Shown here piece after piece: positions 31,512 through 40,311 of a DNA stretch of 49,766 bases. The number at the start of each line of letters is the position of its first letter. Position 1 is the stretch's first letter. The stretch comes from an uncultured Clostridia bacterium. Lineage in GTDB: Bacteria > Bacillota > Clostridia > Oscillospirales > Oscillospiraceae. The position numbers and the translations under genes were made by a program. The notes under the pieces were generated by a model. The model was not told the origin of the DNA. It did no database searches and was given only the letters and a program-made list of their open reading frames with translations. The stretch lies in NCBI GenBank assembly GCA_947173485.1, contig CAMWFH010000004.1:1-49766 (forward strand). The letters run 5' to 3'.

Positions 31512-32768
31512 ATGGAGCGCCCTTTGGCAGACCTGTTGCGGCCGGAGCGGCTGGAGGATGTGGTGGGCCAACGGCACCTCCTGAGCGAGGGGGCCGTGCT
31601 GCGGCGGTTCATCGAGAACCGGTCCAACGCCAATATGATCTTTTACGGCCCCTCCGGTACCGGAAAGACCACCATCGCCAACATCATCGCCAAGCAGACC
31701 CAGCGTCCCCTCCACCGCCTCAACGCCACCACCGCCTCCACCCAGGACATCAAGGCCATCATGGCGGATATCGGCACCCTGATGGCCCCCAACGGCGTCC
31801 TGCTGTATCTGGATGAGATCCAATACTTCAACAAGCGCCAGCAGCAGTCCCTGCTGGAGTTCATGGAGAACGGAAAGATCACCCTGATCGCCTCCACCAC
31901 GGAGAACCCCTACTTCTATGTGTTCAACGCCCTGCTGAGCCGCAGCACCGTCTTCGAGTTCAAGCCGGTGACGGCAGAGGAGGCGGCGCCGGCAGTGGAG
32001 CGGGCCCTCCGGTATCTGGCAGGTCTGGGGCCCATGACCTGGGAGGAGGGGCTGCCCCTCCAGATCGCCACCGCCTGCGGCGGCGACGTGCGCAAGAGCC
32101 TCAACGCGGTGGAGTTCCTCTATGAGGCCGCCCCCCGGGTGGAGGGGGCCCGCCATATCTCCAAGGCTGATGCCGCCCAGGTCTCCCAGCGTAGCGCCAT
32201 GCGCTACGACCGGAGCGGAGACGATATGTACGACATCGCCTCCGCCCTGATGAAGTCCCTCCGGGGCAGCGACCCGGACGCCGCCCTCCACTACTTAGCC
32301 CGCTTCTTGGAAGCCGGCGATCTTATCACCCCCTGCCGGCGGCTGCTCTGCTCCGCCAGCGAGGACATCGGCATGGCCTACCCCCAGGCGGTGGCCATCG
32401 TCAAGGCCTGCGTGGACAGCGCCATGCAGCTGGGACTGCCGGAGGCCCAGCTCCCCCTGGCCCAGGCGGCCATCCTGCTGGCCACCGCCCCCAAGTCCAA
32501 CTCGGTGGTAGCGGCCATCGGCGCGGCCCGGGCCGATGTGCGGGCGGGGCGCACCGGCTCCATCCCCAGAGAACTGCAAAATGTCCACGCCGACACCACC
32601 GGTCAGGAGCGGCCCCAGAACTACCTCTACCCCCACGACTTCCCCGGCCACTACGTCCGCCAGCAGTACCTGCCGGACCCCATCAAGGACCGGGTCTACT
32701 ACCAGTACGGCGACAACAAGACCGAGCAGGCCGCCAAGGCCTATTGGCAGAAGATCAAGGGGGAGTGA
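31512..32768 (+). CDS. rarA: Replication-associated recombination protein A (RarA/MgsA)
   Basis: RarA is an AAA+ ATPase of the clamp-loader type acting at stalled replication forks. The 418-residue protein has Walker A GPSGTGKT near residue 46, Walker B YLDEIQYFNK near 99, sensor 1 STTENPYF and the C-terminal tetramerisation region ending with HDFPGHYVRQQYLPD. Length is typical. AAAGGAG precedes the start. The stop overlaps the convergent S1 gene by 14 bp. Confidence 0.95.
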   Translation: MERPLADLLRPERLEDVVGQRHLLSEGAVLRRFIENRSNANMIFYGPSGTGKTTIANIIAKQTQRPLHRLNATTASTQDIKAIMADIGTLMAPNGVLLYLDEIQYFNKRQQQSLLEFMENGKITLIASTTENPYFYVFNALLSRSTVFEFKPVTAEEAAPAVERALRYLAGLGPMTWEEGLPLQIATACGGDVRKSLNAVEFLYEAAPRVEGARHISKADAAQVSQRSAMRYDRSGDDMYDIASALMKSLRGSDPDAALHYLARFLEAGDLITPCRRLLCSASEDIGMAYPQAVAIVKACVDSAMQLGLPEAQLPLAQAAILLATAPKSNSVVAAIGAARADVRAGRTGSIPRELQNVHADTTGQERPQNYLYPHDFPGHYVRQQYLPDPIKDRVYYQYGDNKTEQAAKAYWQKIKGE

Positions 32769-33651
32769 CGGCGTACCGCCAGTTCGTCACCGTGCCGTCG
32801 GTGATCTGATAGCGCAGGGGCGCCGGCTCCTCCTCCTCCCCCAGGTCCTCCACGATCTGGAGCTTGACCTTCATGGTCTCCGGGCGGATGCTCTTGATGT
32901 ACACCGACACCCGGTGGTCCTCCTGGAGCTCCGGCCGCAGGTCCGCCAGGCCGGACAGATTGGGCGTCAGCTCCACGAAGGCCCCGTACTCCTTGATGCC
33001 CCGGACGACGCCGGTCACCGTCTCCCCCGCCCGGAAGGCGCTGGCGTTCTCCAGCCAGGTCCCCTGGAGCTCCCGCATGGAGAGGGTGAAGCGCTTGCGC
33101 TCCCGGTCCACTGACAGCACCATCACCAAAATATCCTGTCCCACCTTCACCCGGCGGCGGGGGTGGTCCACCCGAGAGACCGACAGCCGGTCCAGCGGCA
33201 GCAGCGCCACCACGCCGCAGCCGATATCCACGAAGGCCCCGTACCGCTCCAGGTGGGTCACCCGGCCCCGAAGGACCGTGCCCGGCGGGCAGGTGTCCAG
33301 CAGGGCGAACAGGGCCCGCTCCTGGGCGGCCCGGCGGGAGAGCATCAGCAGGGGCTTGCCGCCCCCGTCCACCGAGATGGACGTGATGACGGCCCGCACC
33401 GTCCGCCCCACCCGGCTGAGGAGGGCGATATCCCGGTCCGCCCCGCTGATATCCGGCGACACCGCCTGGTCCCTGGGGACGATCCCCTCCAGGCCGCCAT
33501 ACAGCACATGGAGGGCCCGCCCCTCGTCACAGCGCGTCACATATCCCTCTACGATCTCGCCCCTCTCCATCTGCTCACGGGCCTGGGCCAGCGTGACAGG
33601 GGCCTGGGACGTTAGTCCGTAGCCCTCGGGCAGGAAGCTGTTATCTTGCAT
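32755..33651 (-). CDS. RNA-binding protein with three S1 domains
   Basis: This 298-residue protein carries three S1 modules: about residues 30-105 (EIVEGYVTRCDEGRALHVLYGGLEGIVP), 120-195 (GTVLRGRVTHLERYGAFVDIG) and 205-275 (GETVTGVVRGIKEYGAFVELTPNLSGL). It resembles the ribosomal-protein-S1-like proteins of Clostridia but lacks the IspH fusion. It likely binds mRNA or structured RNA at the ribosome. GAGGAGG precedes the start. Confidence 0.9.
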   Translation of the reverse strand: MQDNSFLPEGYGLTSQAPVTLAQAREQMERGEIVEGYVTRCDEGRALHVLYGGLEGIVPRDQAVSPDISGADRDIALLSRVGRTVRAVITSISVDGGGKPLLMLSRRAAQERALFALLDTCPPGTVLRGRVTHLERYGAFVDIGCGVVALLPLDRLSVSRVDHPRRRVKVGQDILVMVLSVDRERKRFTLSMRELQGTWLENASAFRAGETVTGVVRGIKEYGAFVELTPNLSGLADLRPELQEDHRVSVYIKSIRPETMKVKLQIVEDLGEEEEPAPLRYQITDGTVTNWRYAVTPP

Positions 33652-33739
33652 CTTTCTGTTCCTCCTCTCGATATCCCACTATATGCGGCCACGGGCTGTC
33701 CCGTTGAATGGGAAACTTGAACGGGAAAGGAGAAACACC

Positions 33740-33931
33740 TTGGATCTGAAACTTGACCAGCAGGTCGAACTGAAAAAGCCCCACCCCTGCGGGGGCCGGG
33801 TCTGGACCATCCTCCGGGTGGGCATGGACATCAAGCTCCGCTGTGACACCTGCGGCCATGAGCTGATGCTCCCCCGGAGCAAGGCCGAAAAAGCGATCAA
33901 AAAGATCATAGCAGAGGAGACTGCCCTATGA
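33740..33931 (+). CDS. DUF951 family small protein
   Basis: This 63-residue protein matches DUF951: VELKKPHPCGGRVWTILRVGMDIKLRCDTCGHELMLPR, with the three conserved Cys. The start is TTG 33740, with GGAG 8 nt before it; the frame opens at 33683 without a ribosome site. DUF951 proteins are thought to bind nucleic acid, without proof. It is coupled to a microprotein by a 4-bp overlap. Confidence 0.9.
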   Translation: MDLKLDQQVELKKPHPCGGRVWTILRVGMDIKLRCDTCGHELMLPRSKAEKAIKKIIAEETAL

Positions 33932-34035
33932 AAAAACGTACCCAGCGGATCATCGCCACCGTGGTCATCGCCATCCTGGTCCTTTCGATGCTGGCCAGCC
34001 TGATCGTACCGGCGCTGACGCTCCTGCTTCGATGA
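33928..34035 (+). CDS. 35-residue single-helix membrane microprotein
   Basis: ATG 33928 overlaps the DUF951 stop (ATGA). The product starts MKKRTQRIIATVVIAILVL and is a basic N-terminus plus one membrane helix. It resembles the DUF4044 type of microprotein in size and pattern, without certain homology. Function unknown. Confidence 0.6.
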   Translation: MKKRTQRIIATVVIAILVLSMLASLIVPALTLLLR

Positions 34036-34044
34036 GCATCCGAT

Positions 34045-34088
34045 AAAAAACGACGGTCCGGCGCAGATGAGATCTCTGCGCCGGGCCG
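34045..34088 (-). terminator. Terminator for the gene at 34130
   Basis: A 14-bp stem with one G-U pair (34054-34067 with 34075-34088) is followed on the minus strand by TTTTTT. Confidence 0.85.
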
Positions 34089-34129
34089 TATCTGTTTCGC
34101 AGCGGGACAGGGGCTCCTTATTCGTCCCC

Positions 34130-34312
34130 TTATTCGTCCTCGTCGTCGAAATCGAAGAGGAGATCGTCGTCAAAGTCGTCACAGCAACCGCACTTGCCCT
34201 TGGAGAGACGGATGGTGATGTCCTCCCAATAGTAGGCCAGCAGGCAGATGATGCCTGTGAGCGCCAGCACGATCCCCGCCAGCTTCAGGACGAAATTCAT
34301 GGTGCATTTCAT
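34130..34312 (-). CDS. Small membrane protein with Cys and poly-acidic tail
   Basis: This 60-residue protein has one membrane helix (about 6-28), KGKCGCCDDFDDD and a tail of alternating Asp, Glu and Phe. AAGGAGG precedes ATG 34312, and both promoter and terminator are clear. The CGCC cluster and acid tail could bind a metal, which is a guess. Family not recognised. Confidence 0.7.
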   Translation of the reverse strand: MKCTMNFVLKLAGIVLALTGIICLLAYYWEDITIRLSKGKCGCCDDFDDDLLFDFDDEDE

Positions 34313-34347
34313 ACAGCGGTTCCTCCTTGTTTATGTGTAATGCAACT

Positions 34348-34376
34348 AGTATACACTACCTCGGCGAAAATTACAA
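34348..34376 (-). promoter_or_regulatory. Sigma-A promoter for the gene at 34130
   Basis: On the minus strand TTGTAA (34371-34376), 17 bp, TATACT (34348-34353). Confidence 0.75.
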
Positions 34377-34424
34377 TTCCTTTCCGCCTGTTTTCACAAA
34401 AAATCTTTCTCTGCCCTTCCCTCA

Positions 34425-34784
34425 CTAGTAGGACAGCGTGAGGCACAACGTGACCCGGGCCTCCCCCAGCTCCACCTGGGCCTCGTCCACCATATGCCCC
34501 ACCAGGGCGATCTCGGAATCGCTACCGGTCAGGTCCTCTCCCGCCAGCTCCCAATAGGTCTTGACCAGCGCCGGGTCCCGCTCCTCCGGCTGGAGCAGCC
34601 GGGCCATCTCCTCCAGGTGGTGCCGGTGCTCCGGGGCGTAGTCCGCCGCCATGGTCAGCCGCAGCCCTCCCTCCAGCCGCTCCAGGGACATATCCACCCT
34701 CTGGGCCCCCGCCATGAACAGCGTGGTATACAGCTCATCCATCACCCGGGCCATCTTTCGCCGGGCCAGTTGTTTTCGTCTCAT
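34425..34784 (-). CDS. Cytosolic protein of unknown function
   Basis: This 119-residue protein starts MRRKQLARRKMARVMDELYTTLF, with a basic start and a helical or beta mixed body; no membrane segment. ATAAGGAGAG precedes the ATG. I do not recognise the family. It lies 26 bp downstream of the DUF1576 gene on the same strand and is probably co-transcribed with it. Confidence 0.65.
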   Translation of the reverse strand: MRRKQLARRKMARVMDELYTTLFMAGAQRVDMSLERLEGGLRLTMAADYAPEHRHHLEEMARLLQPEERDPALVKTYWELAGEDLTGSDSEIALVGHMVDEAQVELGEARVTLCLTLSY

Positions 34785-34810
34785 GGTCTCTCCTTATCCT
34801 TGTTTATCCT

Positions 34811-36061
34811 TCATCCATCTGTATCCGGCTGGAGGGCGTTGATCACAGGGATCATGATGACGCAGACCAGACCGGCGGCAAAGCCGTTATTGTATAGGTT
34901 CATCCCCCCGTGGAGGAAGCTGGTGTTCAGCACCACCGCCATATGCAGGCACCCGGCGATGAAGCCCCAGACAGGGCCGTACTGCCCCGCGATGGGGGCC
35001 AGGCCCGTGCAGAAGATAGCCGCCAGGAGGACCCCCTGCTGCCGGAGGGAGGTGTGCATCAAAAACGCGGTGAGCACCGCCCCGGCCATCACCGGCAGGA
35101 TATTTTTCGGGTGCTTGCCGAAGGCCGCGAAGCCGCAGAGACTGAACAGGCAGCACACCATCGGTCCGCTGAAGGGCACCCCCAGGGCCAGGTAGTACGC
35201 CAGGCCGATCAGGCCGCAGGCGCCCATGTTCACCATGGTCACCGGCAGTCCCTCCAGCACCACGAAGTCCGCCACAGCCCGGCCGGAGTGGTGGCACAGC
35301 CGCTTGTACCCCGGCCAGCGCCCCCCTTGGACGATGCCGCCGATCAACAGCGCAGCGAAGAACAGGAGGCACAGGAGCATAAGGGGCCAATGGGCATCGC
35401 TGCTCCAGCTCCCCTGGGTCTCAAAGCTCACGCCGAACCCCCGGAGGACGCTGGCCACCGCCATGCCCACGAAGCCGGCGGAGAAGCCCACGTTGTACAG
35501 GTTGTAGCCCTGGTGGATCCGGGAGGTGTAGGCCGCGATGGGGGGCAGGAAGAAGCCGATGACCAGCCCCACCGCCACCATGGCCGCCCAGGCCAGGGGA
35601 CCGTCGATATAGTACAGCACATAGCTGACCATGGGGGCCAGGCAGGTGCCGTACAGGGACAGGTAGACATACTTGGCAAAGCGCTCCTGAGTGAACCGGG
35701 AGTAGAGCCAGGTGCCCAAGAGGATGGGCTGGATGTTGAGGATGTTCTTCCCCAGCATGGCGAACCCCGCCAGCATCAAAAGGCACGCCAGGGAGGCCCC
35801 GGTGAAGGGCAGCTTCTGGGACCTGGCCAGCCCTACGCCGCACAGCAGGACCAGGCCCATGTTCAGCAGCGCCGCTCCCAGTCCCCCGGTGACCACCGGG
35901 TCCGTGATGAGCCCCGCTTCATAGGTCACGATCCGCCACAGGCCGCGAAAGAGCTCCAGTGACGGCTCCGCCGCCACCGCCGCCAGCAGCAGCGCCGCCG
36001 CCGTGAGCAATAGGATATGGTACGTCCGGGTACTGGCGGCATGGGTGCTTCCCTTTTCCAT
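34811..36061 (-). CDS. DUF1576 family polytopic membrane protein
   Basis: This 416-residue protein has about ten to twelve membrane segments in two similar halves: HQGYNLYNVGFSAGFVGM near residue 185 matches HGGMNLYNNGFAAGLVCV near 385, and MLGKNILNIQPIL resembles FGKHPKNILPVM. This duplicated layout with repeated NLYNxGFxAG fits DUF1576. A transport role is plausible and unproven. ATG 36061 is chosen for GGGAGG 7 nt upstream; the frame begins 5 codons earlier. Confidence 0.8.
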   Translation of the reverse strand: MEKGSTHAASTRTYHILLLTAAALLLAAVAAEPSLELFRGLWRIVTYEAGLITDPVVTGGLGAALLNMGLVLLCGVGLARSQKLPFTGASLACLLMLAGFAMLGKNILNIQPILLGTWLYSRFTQERFAKYVYLSLYGTCLAPMVSYVLYYIDGPLAWAAMVAVGLVIGFFLPPIAAYTSRIHQGYNLYNVGFSAGFVGMAVASVLRGFGVSFETQGSWSSDAHWPLMLLCLLFFAALLIGGIVQGGRWPGYKRLCHHSGRAVADFVVLEGLPVTMVNMGACGLIGLAYYLALGVPFSGPMVCCLFSLCGFAAFGKHPKNILPVMAGAVLTAFLMHTSLRQQGVLLAAIFCTGLAPIAGQYGPVWGFIAGCLHMAVVLNTSFLHGGMNLYNNGFAAGLVCVIMIPVINALQPDTDG

Positions 36062-36146
36062 CGCAGTTCCTCCCATCGGCTCTGATAGCCCATTATAGCC
36101 TATCCCCTATGAAATGGCAATAGAAAAGTTCGCTCTCACAGCGGCC

Positions 36147-36175
36147 TTGAAATGGGGTAAGATTTGTGATATGAT
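36147..36175 (+). promoter_or_regulatory. Sigma-A promoter for the VanZ-like gene
   Basis: TTGAAA (36147-36152), 17 bp, TATGAT (36170-36175). Confidence 0.75.
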
Positions 36176-36218
36176 AAGCCCTAACCGGGCAGGATGATCA
36201 GTAGAAGGATGGGATGCC

Positions 36219-36743
36219 ATGAAGTACCTGATAAAATATCTCGTAGATCTTATCGTGTTGGTCCTCCTATATGCCCTCGTCTTTTTTAGGAAGTGGAGAT
36301 CCCAGGGCAAAGATCGTCTGCTCGTCAACACCCTTATGTATATGTACCTCTCTTTGGTGCTCTATTTTACTATGATGCCGGTGGTCACATCTATCCCATC
36401 CATATTGGACCACCGCTATAAGCCTATGAATCTGGTACCGTTCATCGACGTTTCTTTAGGGAGAGGGGACTTTTTCAGGCAAGTGGGCTTGAATGTCATC
36501 ATGACCATGCCCTTCGGCTTCCTGTTTCCTCTGACCCGGAACAAAAGGGCCAAATTCGGTGTGACGGTGTTTTCCTGCTTTTTGATGAGCCTGGGCATCG
36601 AGCTGCTGCAGCCGTTCTTTGACCGCTCCTCGGACATCACGGATCTGATCACGAATGTGACAGGCGGAGCGCTGGGCTATGGCCTTTATGTCCTTTTTAG
36701 GCCGGTCACCTTCTGGGTCTTGGAGCATTTACAGACCCGATGA
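36219..36743 (+). CDS. VanZ-like membrane protein
   Basis: This 174-residue protein has about five membrane segments and the VanZ-family signature NLVPFIDV, LNVIMTMPFGFLFPL and SLGIELLQPFFDRSSDITDLITNVTGGALGYGL. VanZ itself gives low-level teicoplanin resistance, but most family members have no known role and no vanA-type genes are near. Its base composition is lower in GC than the neighbours, with many ATA/TTT codons, which may point to recent acquisition. Confidence 0.9.
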   Translation: MKYLIKYLVDLIVLVLLYALVFFRKWRSQGKDRLLVNTLMYMYLSLVLYFTMMPVVTSIPSILDHRYKPMNLVPFIDVSLGRGDFFRQVGLNVIMTMPFGFLFPLTRNKRAKFGVTVFSCFLMSLGIELLQPFFDRSSDITDLITNVTGGALGYGLYVLFRPVTFWVLEHLQTR

Positions 36744-36746
36744 GAG

Positions 36747-36790
36747 AAAACCGGACCCCCGCGGGAGGCTAAGCCCTCCGCAGGGGTCCG
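36747..36790 (-). terminator. Terminator for the HlyIII gene
   Basis: CGGACCCC and GGGGTCCG enclose a further GGGAGG/CCCTCC stem. On the minus strand TTTT follows the hairpin. It may also stop the convergent VanZ-like transcript. Confidence 0.75.
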
Positions 36791-36809
36791 TTATCTCTGA
36801 CCGGCAGTC

Positions 36810-37523
36810 TCAGCCGCAGCAGTAGAGGAACACGCAGGCGTAGTGGAGGGCGCTGCCTGCCAGCACGAAGAGATGCCAGATAACGTGCATATACGGTCCG
36901 TTCTTTTTGTAGAAATAGATACCCACCGTATAGGCCACTCCCCCGGCCACCAGCAGCAGGAGCCCCACCGGCGGCAGGAGCCGCACAACCGGCCGGATCG
37001 CCAGCACCACCAGCCACCCCATCACCAGATACAGCGCCACGGACAGATGGCTCTTGCCGTGGGACATGGTGACTACCCGGGAGATGATGCCCGCCGCCGC
37101 CAGGGCGGTGTTGACGGCGCACAGGGTCCAGCCCAGCCAGCCGCCGATGACCATCAGGGAGATGGGGATATAGGTCCCCAAGATCAGCAGGAAGATGGAG
37201 CAGTGGTCCCAGATGCGCAGCTGCCGCTTCCGCTCCGGCACGCCGGCGGCGTGGTAGATCGTGGACGCGCTGTAGAGGAAGAGCAGGCTGGCGCTATACA
37301 GCACCGCGCTGACGAAAGCCAACACACTGCCGGCCAGAGCGGAACGGACCAGCAGCGCCGCCGTCCCCACCGCCGCCAGCACCGCGCCGATGCCGTGGGT
37401 CAGTACATTATAGGTCTCCTCCTGGAAGGTCTGGGGCCGGTCACGTCCTTTGGTCCGCGCCATCCCCTCCCGCAGCAGGTCGAGGGCATCCTTCTGATAG
37501 GGTCTTGCCATACTATGAGCCAT
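36810..37523 (-). CDS. Hemolysin III / PAQR family membrane protein
   Basis: This 237-residue protein shows the HlyIII pattern: ETYNVLTHGIGAVLA near residue 35, YSASTIYHAAG near 85 with WDHCSIFLLILGTYIP, and the late HVIWHLFVLAGSALHY, supplying the metal-binding His residues. Seven membrane segments are predicted. Members act in lipid and membrane homeostasis; the hemolysin name is historical. ATG 37523 is chosen for AGGAGG 7 nt upstream. Confidence 0.93.
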   Translation of the reverse strand: MAHSMARPYQKDALDLLREGMARTKGRDRPQTFQEETYNVLTHGIGAVLAAVGTAALLVRSALAGSVLAFVSAVLYSASLLFLYSASTIYHAAGVPERKRQLRIWDHCSIFLLILGTYIPISLMVIGGWLGWTLCAVNTALAAAGIISRVVTMSHGKSHLSVALYLVMGWLVVLAIRPVVRLLPPVGLLLLVAGGVAYTVGIYFYKKNGPYMHVIWHLFVLAGSALHYACVFLYCCG

Positions 37524-37574
37524 AAAAGCACCTCCTAGTTGTGCTGAACGCTTTATCACCTAGTGTTATATATT

Positions 37575-37603
37575 AGTATACAATGATATGTCCATCATGT
37601 CAA
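37575..37603 (-). promoter_or_regulatory. Sigma-A promoter for the HlyIII gene
   Basis: On the minus strand TTGACA (37598-37603), 17 bp, TATACT (37575-37580). Confidence 0.85.
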
Positions 37604-37654
37604 GCCATTCCAACGGATTTTCTGACGGCGGGCCATATTATTTTTGCGGGAGGC

Positions 37655-37683
37655 TTGCAGTCTATGACAAAATCGGCTATACT
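37655..37683 (+). promoter_or_regulatory. Sigma-A promoter for DUF1836-recQ
   Basis: TTGCAG (37655-37660), 17 bp, TATACT (37678-37683). Confidence 0.75.
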
Positions 37684-37708
37684 TGGGGAAAAAGGAGGTG
37701 CAGTCCCC

Positions 37709-38257
37709 ATGTTCTACGATCCCGCCCAGCTAGAGGAGCATCTGCGGCAGTGGGAGGAGCAGCTGGAGAGCGCCGCGCTGCCCCCTTGGGAGGCGCTGCC
37801 AGACCTGCCGCTGTATATGGACCAGGTGCTGCTGCTGTTGGAGCAGTATCTGCCCAGGGAGCGCTTCACCGCCAGCATCGTCAACAACTATGTCCGCATG
37901 AAGGTGATGCCGGCCCCGGTGAAGAAGAAGTATACCCGGGTCCATCTGGCCTATCTCATCATGATCTGCGTCCTGAAGCAGAGTCTCTCCATCGCCTGCA
38001 TCCAGCGGATGCTGGCTATGGACCTGCCGCCGGAGCAGGTCCGGCTGCGCTATAACGACTTCGTCCAGCGGCACCACGAGATCTCCTGCTACCTGGCGGA
38101 GCAGCTCCGGGCCGCCGCGCCGCCCCTCTTCCGCTTCTCCCAGGAGGAGCCCGTGGAGGTGCTGGCGGTGGGCACGGCCCTGATGGCCAACCTGACCCAG
38201 AGCTTCACGGAGCAGCTGCTCCTATGGGGGGCATCCGATGCCGGCAGCGAACAGTAA
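37709..38257 (+). CDS. DUF1836 family protein
   Basis: This 182-residue cytosolic protein has the DUF1836 pattern: LYMDQVLLLLEQYLP, ITPSMINNYVK-like segment TASIVNNYVRMKVMPAPVKKKYTRVHLAYLIMICVLKQSLSI. The N-terminal part resembles a MerR-like winged helix, so DNA binding is possible. ATG 37709 follows AAAGGAGG. It overlaps recQ by 20 bp in another frame, so expression of the two is linked. Confidence 0.87.
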   Translation: MFYDPAQLEEHLRQWEEQLESAALPPWEALPDLPLYMDQVLLLLEQYLPRERFTASIVNNYVRMKVMPAPVKKKYTRVHLAYLIMICVLKQSLSIACIQRMLAMDLPPEQVRLRYNDFVQRHHEISCYLAEQLRAAAPPLFRFSQEEPVEVLAVGTALMANLTQSFTEQLLLWGASDAGSEQ

Positions 38258-40049
38258 GCAGGCGCTCCTACAGCGCTATTTCGGCTACACCGCCTTCCGG
38301 GAGGGCCAGGAGCCGGCGATCGACGCCCTGCTCCAGGGCCGGGACGTGCTGTCCATCATGCCCACCGGGGCGGGCAAGTCCATCTGCTACCAGCTCCCCG
38401 CCCTCTGCCTGCCGGGGATGGCCCTGGTGGTGTCGCCCCTCATCTCCCTGATGCGGGACCAGGTGGAGGGACTGCGGCAGGTCGGCATCGCCGCCGGATG
38501 CCTCAACAGCTCCCTGGAGGACCGGGACTACCGGGACACCTGCCGGGAGGCGGCGGCGGGGCGGTGCGTCCTGCTCTATGTGGCCCCGGAGCGGCTGCTC
38601 TCTCCGGGCTTCGCGGCCATGGCCCAGGACCTGTCCATCTCCCTGGTGGCGGTGGACGAGGCCCACTGCGTCTCCCAGTGGGGCCAGGACTTCCGGCCCA
38701 GCTACACCCGGATCCGGGACTTCGTGGACGCCCTGCCCCACCGGCCCCCGGTGGGGGCCTTCACCGCCACCGCCACCCCCCAGGTCCGGGAGGACATCCG
38801 GGAGAAGCTGGGGCTCCGGGACCCGTTCCTACAGGTGACCGGCTTCGACCGGAAAAATCTCTTCTTCGAGGTCCGGCAGCCCACCAGTAAGCGGACAGCC
38901 CTCTTCGAGTTCATCCAGCAGCATAAGGACCAGAGCGGCATCGTCTACTGCTCGACCCGGAAAACGGTGGAGGAGGTCCACGCCTTCCTGACGAAGCGGG
39001 ACATCGCCGCCGCCCGCTATCACGCCGGCCTGTCCCCGGAGGAGCGCGCCGCCGGACAGGACGCCTTCCTCCAGGGGGCGGTGCCGGTGATGGTGGCCAC
39101 CAACGCCTTCGGCATGGGCATCGACAAGCCGGACGTCCGGTATGTGCTGCACTATAATATGCCCAAGGACCTGGAGAGCTATTACCAGGAGGCAGGCCGG
39201 GCGGGCCGGGATGGGGACAGCGCCCACTGCCTCCTGCTCTATGGCAGCGGCGATGTGCAGACCGATCAGTTCCTCATCCGGCTGCGAGACGAATCGGTGG
39301 ACAGCAGTGACGCGGCTTACCAGGCCCGTGTCGCCCGGGACGAGGCCCGCCTGCGGCGGATCACCGCCTACTGCCACACCGCCGGCTGCCTGCGCCATGA
39401 GCTACTGGACTACTTCGGGGAGACCTCCCCCACCCAATGCGGCCACTGCGGCAGCTGCCTGGGGGACTCCCTGGACATCACCATCGACGCCCAGAAGATC
39501 CTCAGCTGCGTCAAGCGGACCGGCGAGCGGTTCGGGGCGGGCATGATCGCCGACATCCTCCAGGGCGCGGACACGGAGCGCATCCGCTCCTGGCAGCTGA
39601 CACGCCAGACCACCTACGGCCTGCTGAAGGACCTGCGCAAGCAGGCGATCCTGGACCGCATCCGCTACCTGATCAGCTGCGGCTGTCTGGTCCAGAGCGT
39701 CGGGGAATACCCCGTCCTGTCCCTGGGACCGGCGGCGAAGGGGGTGCTGTTCCATGGGGAGCGGCTCGCCATGCGCACCCAGGCCAAGGAGGCCGCGCCG
39801 GCGGAGGCGTATCCGGTGGACGAGGCGCTGCTGGCTCGTCTCCGGGCCCTGCGGGGGGAGCTGGCCCGGAAGCAGGGGGTGCCGGCCTATGTCATCTTCC
39901 CGGACAAGACCCTCCGGGAGCTCTGCCGCCTCCGGCCGGACAGCCAGGCCGCGCTGCTGCGGGTCAGCGGCGTGGGGGAACACAAGGCCCAGCGCTACGG
40001 GGAGCTGTTCCTGGAGGAGATCCGCGCCTACCAGGAGGCAGCCCGGTGA
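38238..40049 (+). CDS. recQ: ATP-dependent DNA helicase RecQ
   Basis: RecQ unwinds DNA in recombination and repair. The 603-residue protein has motif 0 (YFGYTAFREGQ), Walker A PTGAGKS near residue 43, DEAH in AVDEAHCVSQWG, motif VI QEAGRAGRDG, the RecQ zinc site (CLRHELLDYFGE ... QCGHCGSC), a winged-helix RQC part and a C-terminal HRDC domain (RALRGELARKQGVPAYVIF). Length is typical. GGGGG before the ATG is weak; translation is probably coupled to DUF1836. Confidence 0.96.
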   Translation: MPAANSKQALLQRYFGYTAFREGQEPAIDALLQGRDVLSIMPTGAGKSICYQLPALCLPGMALVVSPLISLMRDQVEGLRQVGIAAGCLNSSLEDRDYRDTCREAAAGRCVLLYVAPERLLSPGFAAMAQDLSISLVAVDEAHCVSQWGQDFRPSYTRIRDFVDALPHRPPVGAFTATATPQVREDIREKLGLRDPFLQVTGFDRKNLFFEVRQPTSKRTALFEFIQQHKDQSGIVYCSTRKTVEEVHAFLTKRDIAAARYHAGLSPEERAAGQDAFLQGAVPVMVATNAFGMGIDKPDVRYVLHYNMPKDLESYYQEAGRAGRDGDSAHCLLLYGSGDVQTDQFLIRLRDESVDSSDAAYQARVARDEARLRRITAYCHTAGCLRHELLDYFGETSPTQCGHCGSCLGDSLDITIDAQKILSCVKRTGERFGAGMIADILQGADTERIRSWQLTRQTTYGLLKDLRKQAILDRIRYLISCGCLVQSVGEYPVLSLGPAAKGVLFHGERLAMRTQAKEAAPAEAYPVDEALLARLRALRGELARKQGVPAYVIFPDKTLRELCRLRPDSQAALLRVSGVGEHKAQRYGELFLEEIRAYQEAAR

Positions 40050-40091
40050 GGCGCCGCATAAATATACATATATACCGCATATCTTGCACAG

Positions 40092-40118
40092 GGACGCCGC
40101 CCGGGGCGGCGTCCTTTC
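40092..40118 (+). terminator. Probable terminator after recQ
   Basis: GGACGCCGCC-cgg-GGCGGCGTCC is a perfect 10-bp stem followed by TTTCCC. The T-run is short. Confidence 0.6.
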
Positions 40119-40232
40119 CCGTCCCACCACCGGAACGGTGCAGGTCTATAGGGCCTGCCGCTTTTTACCAAGCTTTGGTGAGATCGTTAGAAACTAGCAA
40201 AAAGACCGGCAGAAGATCGTGCAGTTTGCGGA

Positions 40233-40262
40233 TTGCATAAATATTCGCTTTTGTTGTATGAT
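40233..40262 (+). promoter_or_regulatory. Promoter of the arginine operon
   Basis: TTGCAT (40233-40238), 18 bp, TATGAT (40257-40262), 50 bp before argG. A CGCCCC/GGGGCG hairpin (40278-40293) lies between promoter and ribosome site. No T-box motif is seen. Confidence 0.65.
40234..40247 (+). promoter_or_regulatory. ARG box, probable ArgR operator
   Basis: TGCATAAATATTCG matches the palindromic ARG box TGAATWWWWATTCA at 12 of 14 positions. It overlaps the -35 element, so arginine-bound ArgR would block the polymerase. The argR gene is not in the window. Confidence 0.75.
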
Positions 40263-40311
40263 TTGTACACAACAAAACGCCCCTCTGACGGGGCGAACGG
40301 AGGAATACACC

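Noticed and set aside
36219..36743. Vancomycin or teicoplanin resistance gene
   Set aside because: It belongs to the VanZ-like family, but no other van genes are nearby and most family members are unrelated to resistance.
36810..37523. Hemolysin virulence factor
   Set aside because: HlyIII/PAQR proteins are widespread membrane proteins in harmless bacteria; the name does not show toxin activity.
40263..40311. T-box or arginine attenuator in the argG leader
   Set aside because: No T-box sequence, specifier loop or U-run terminator is visible; the short GC hairpin alone is not enough.
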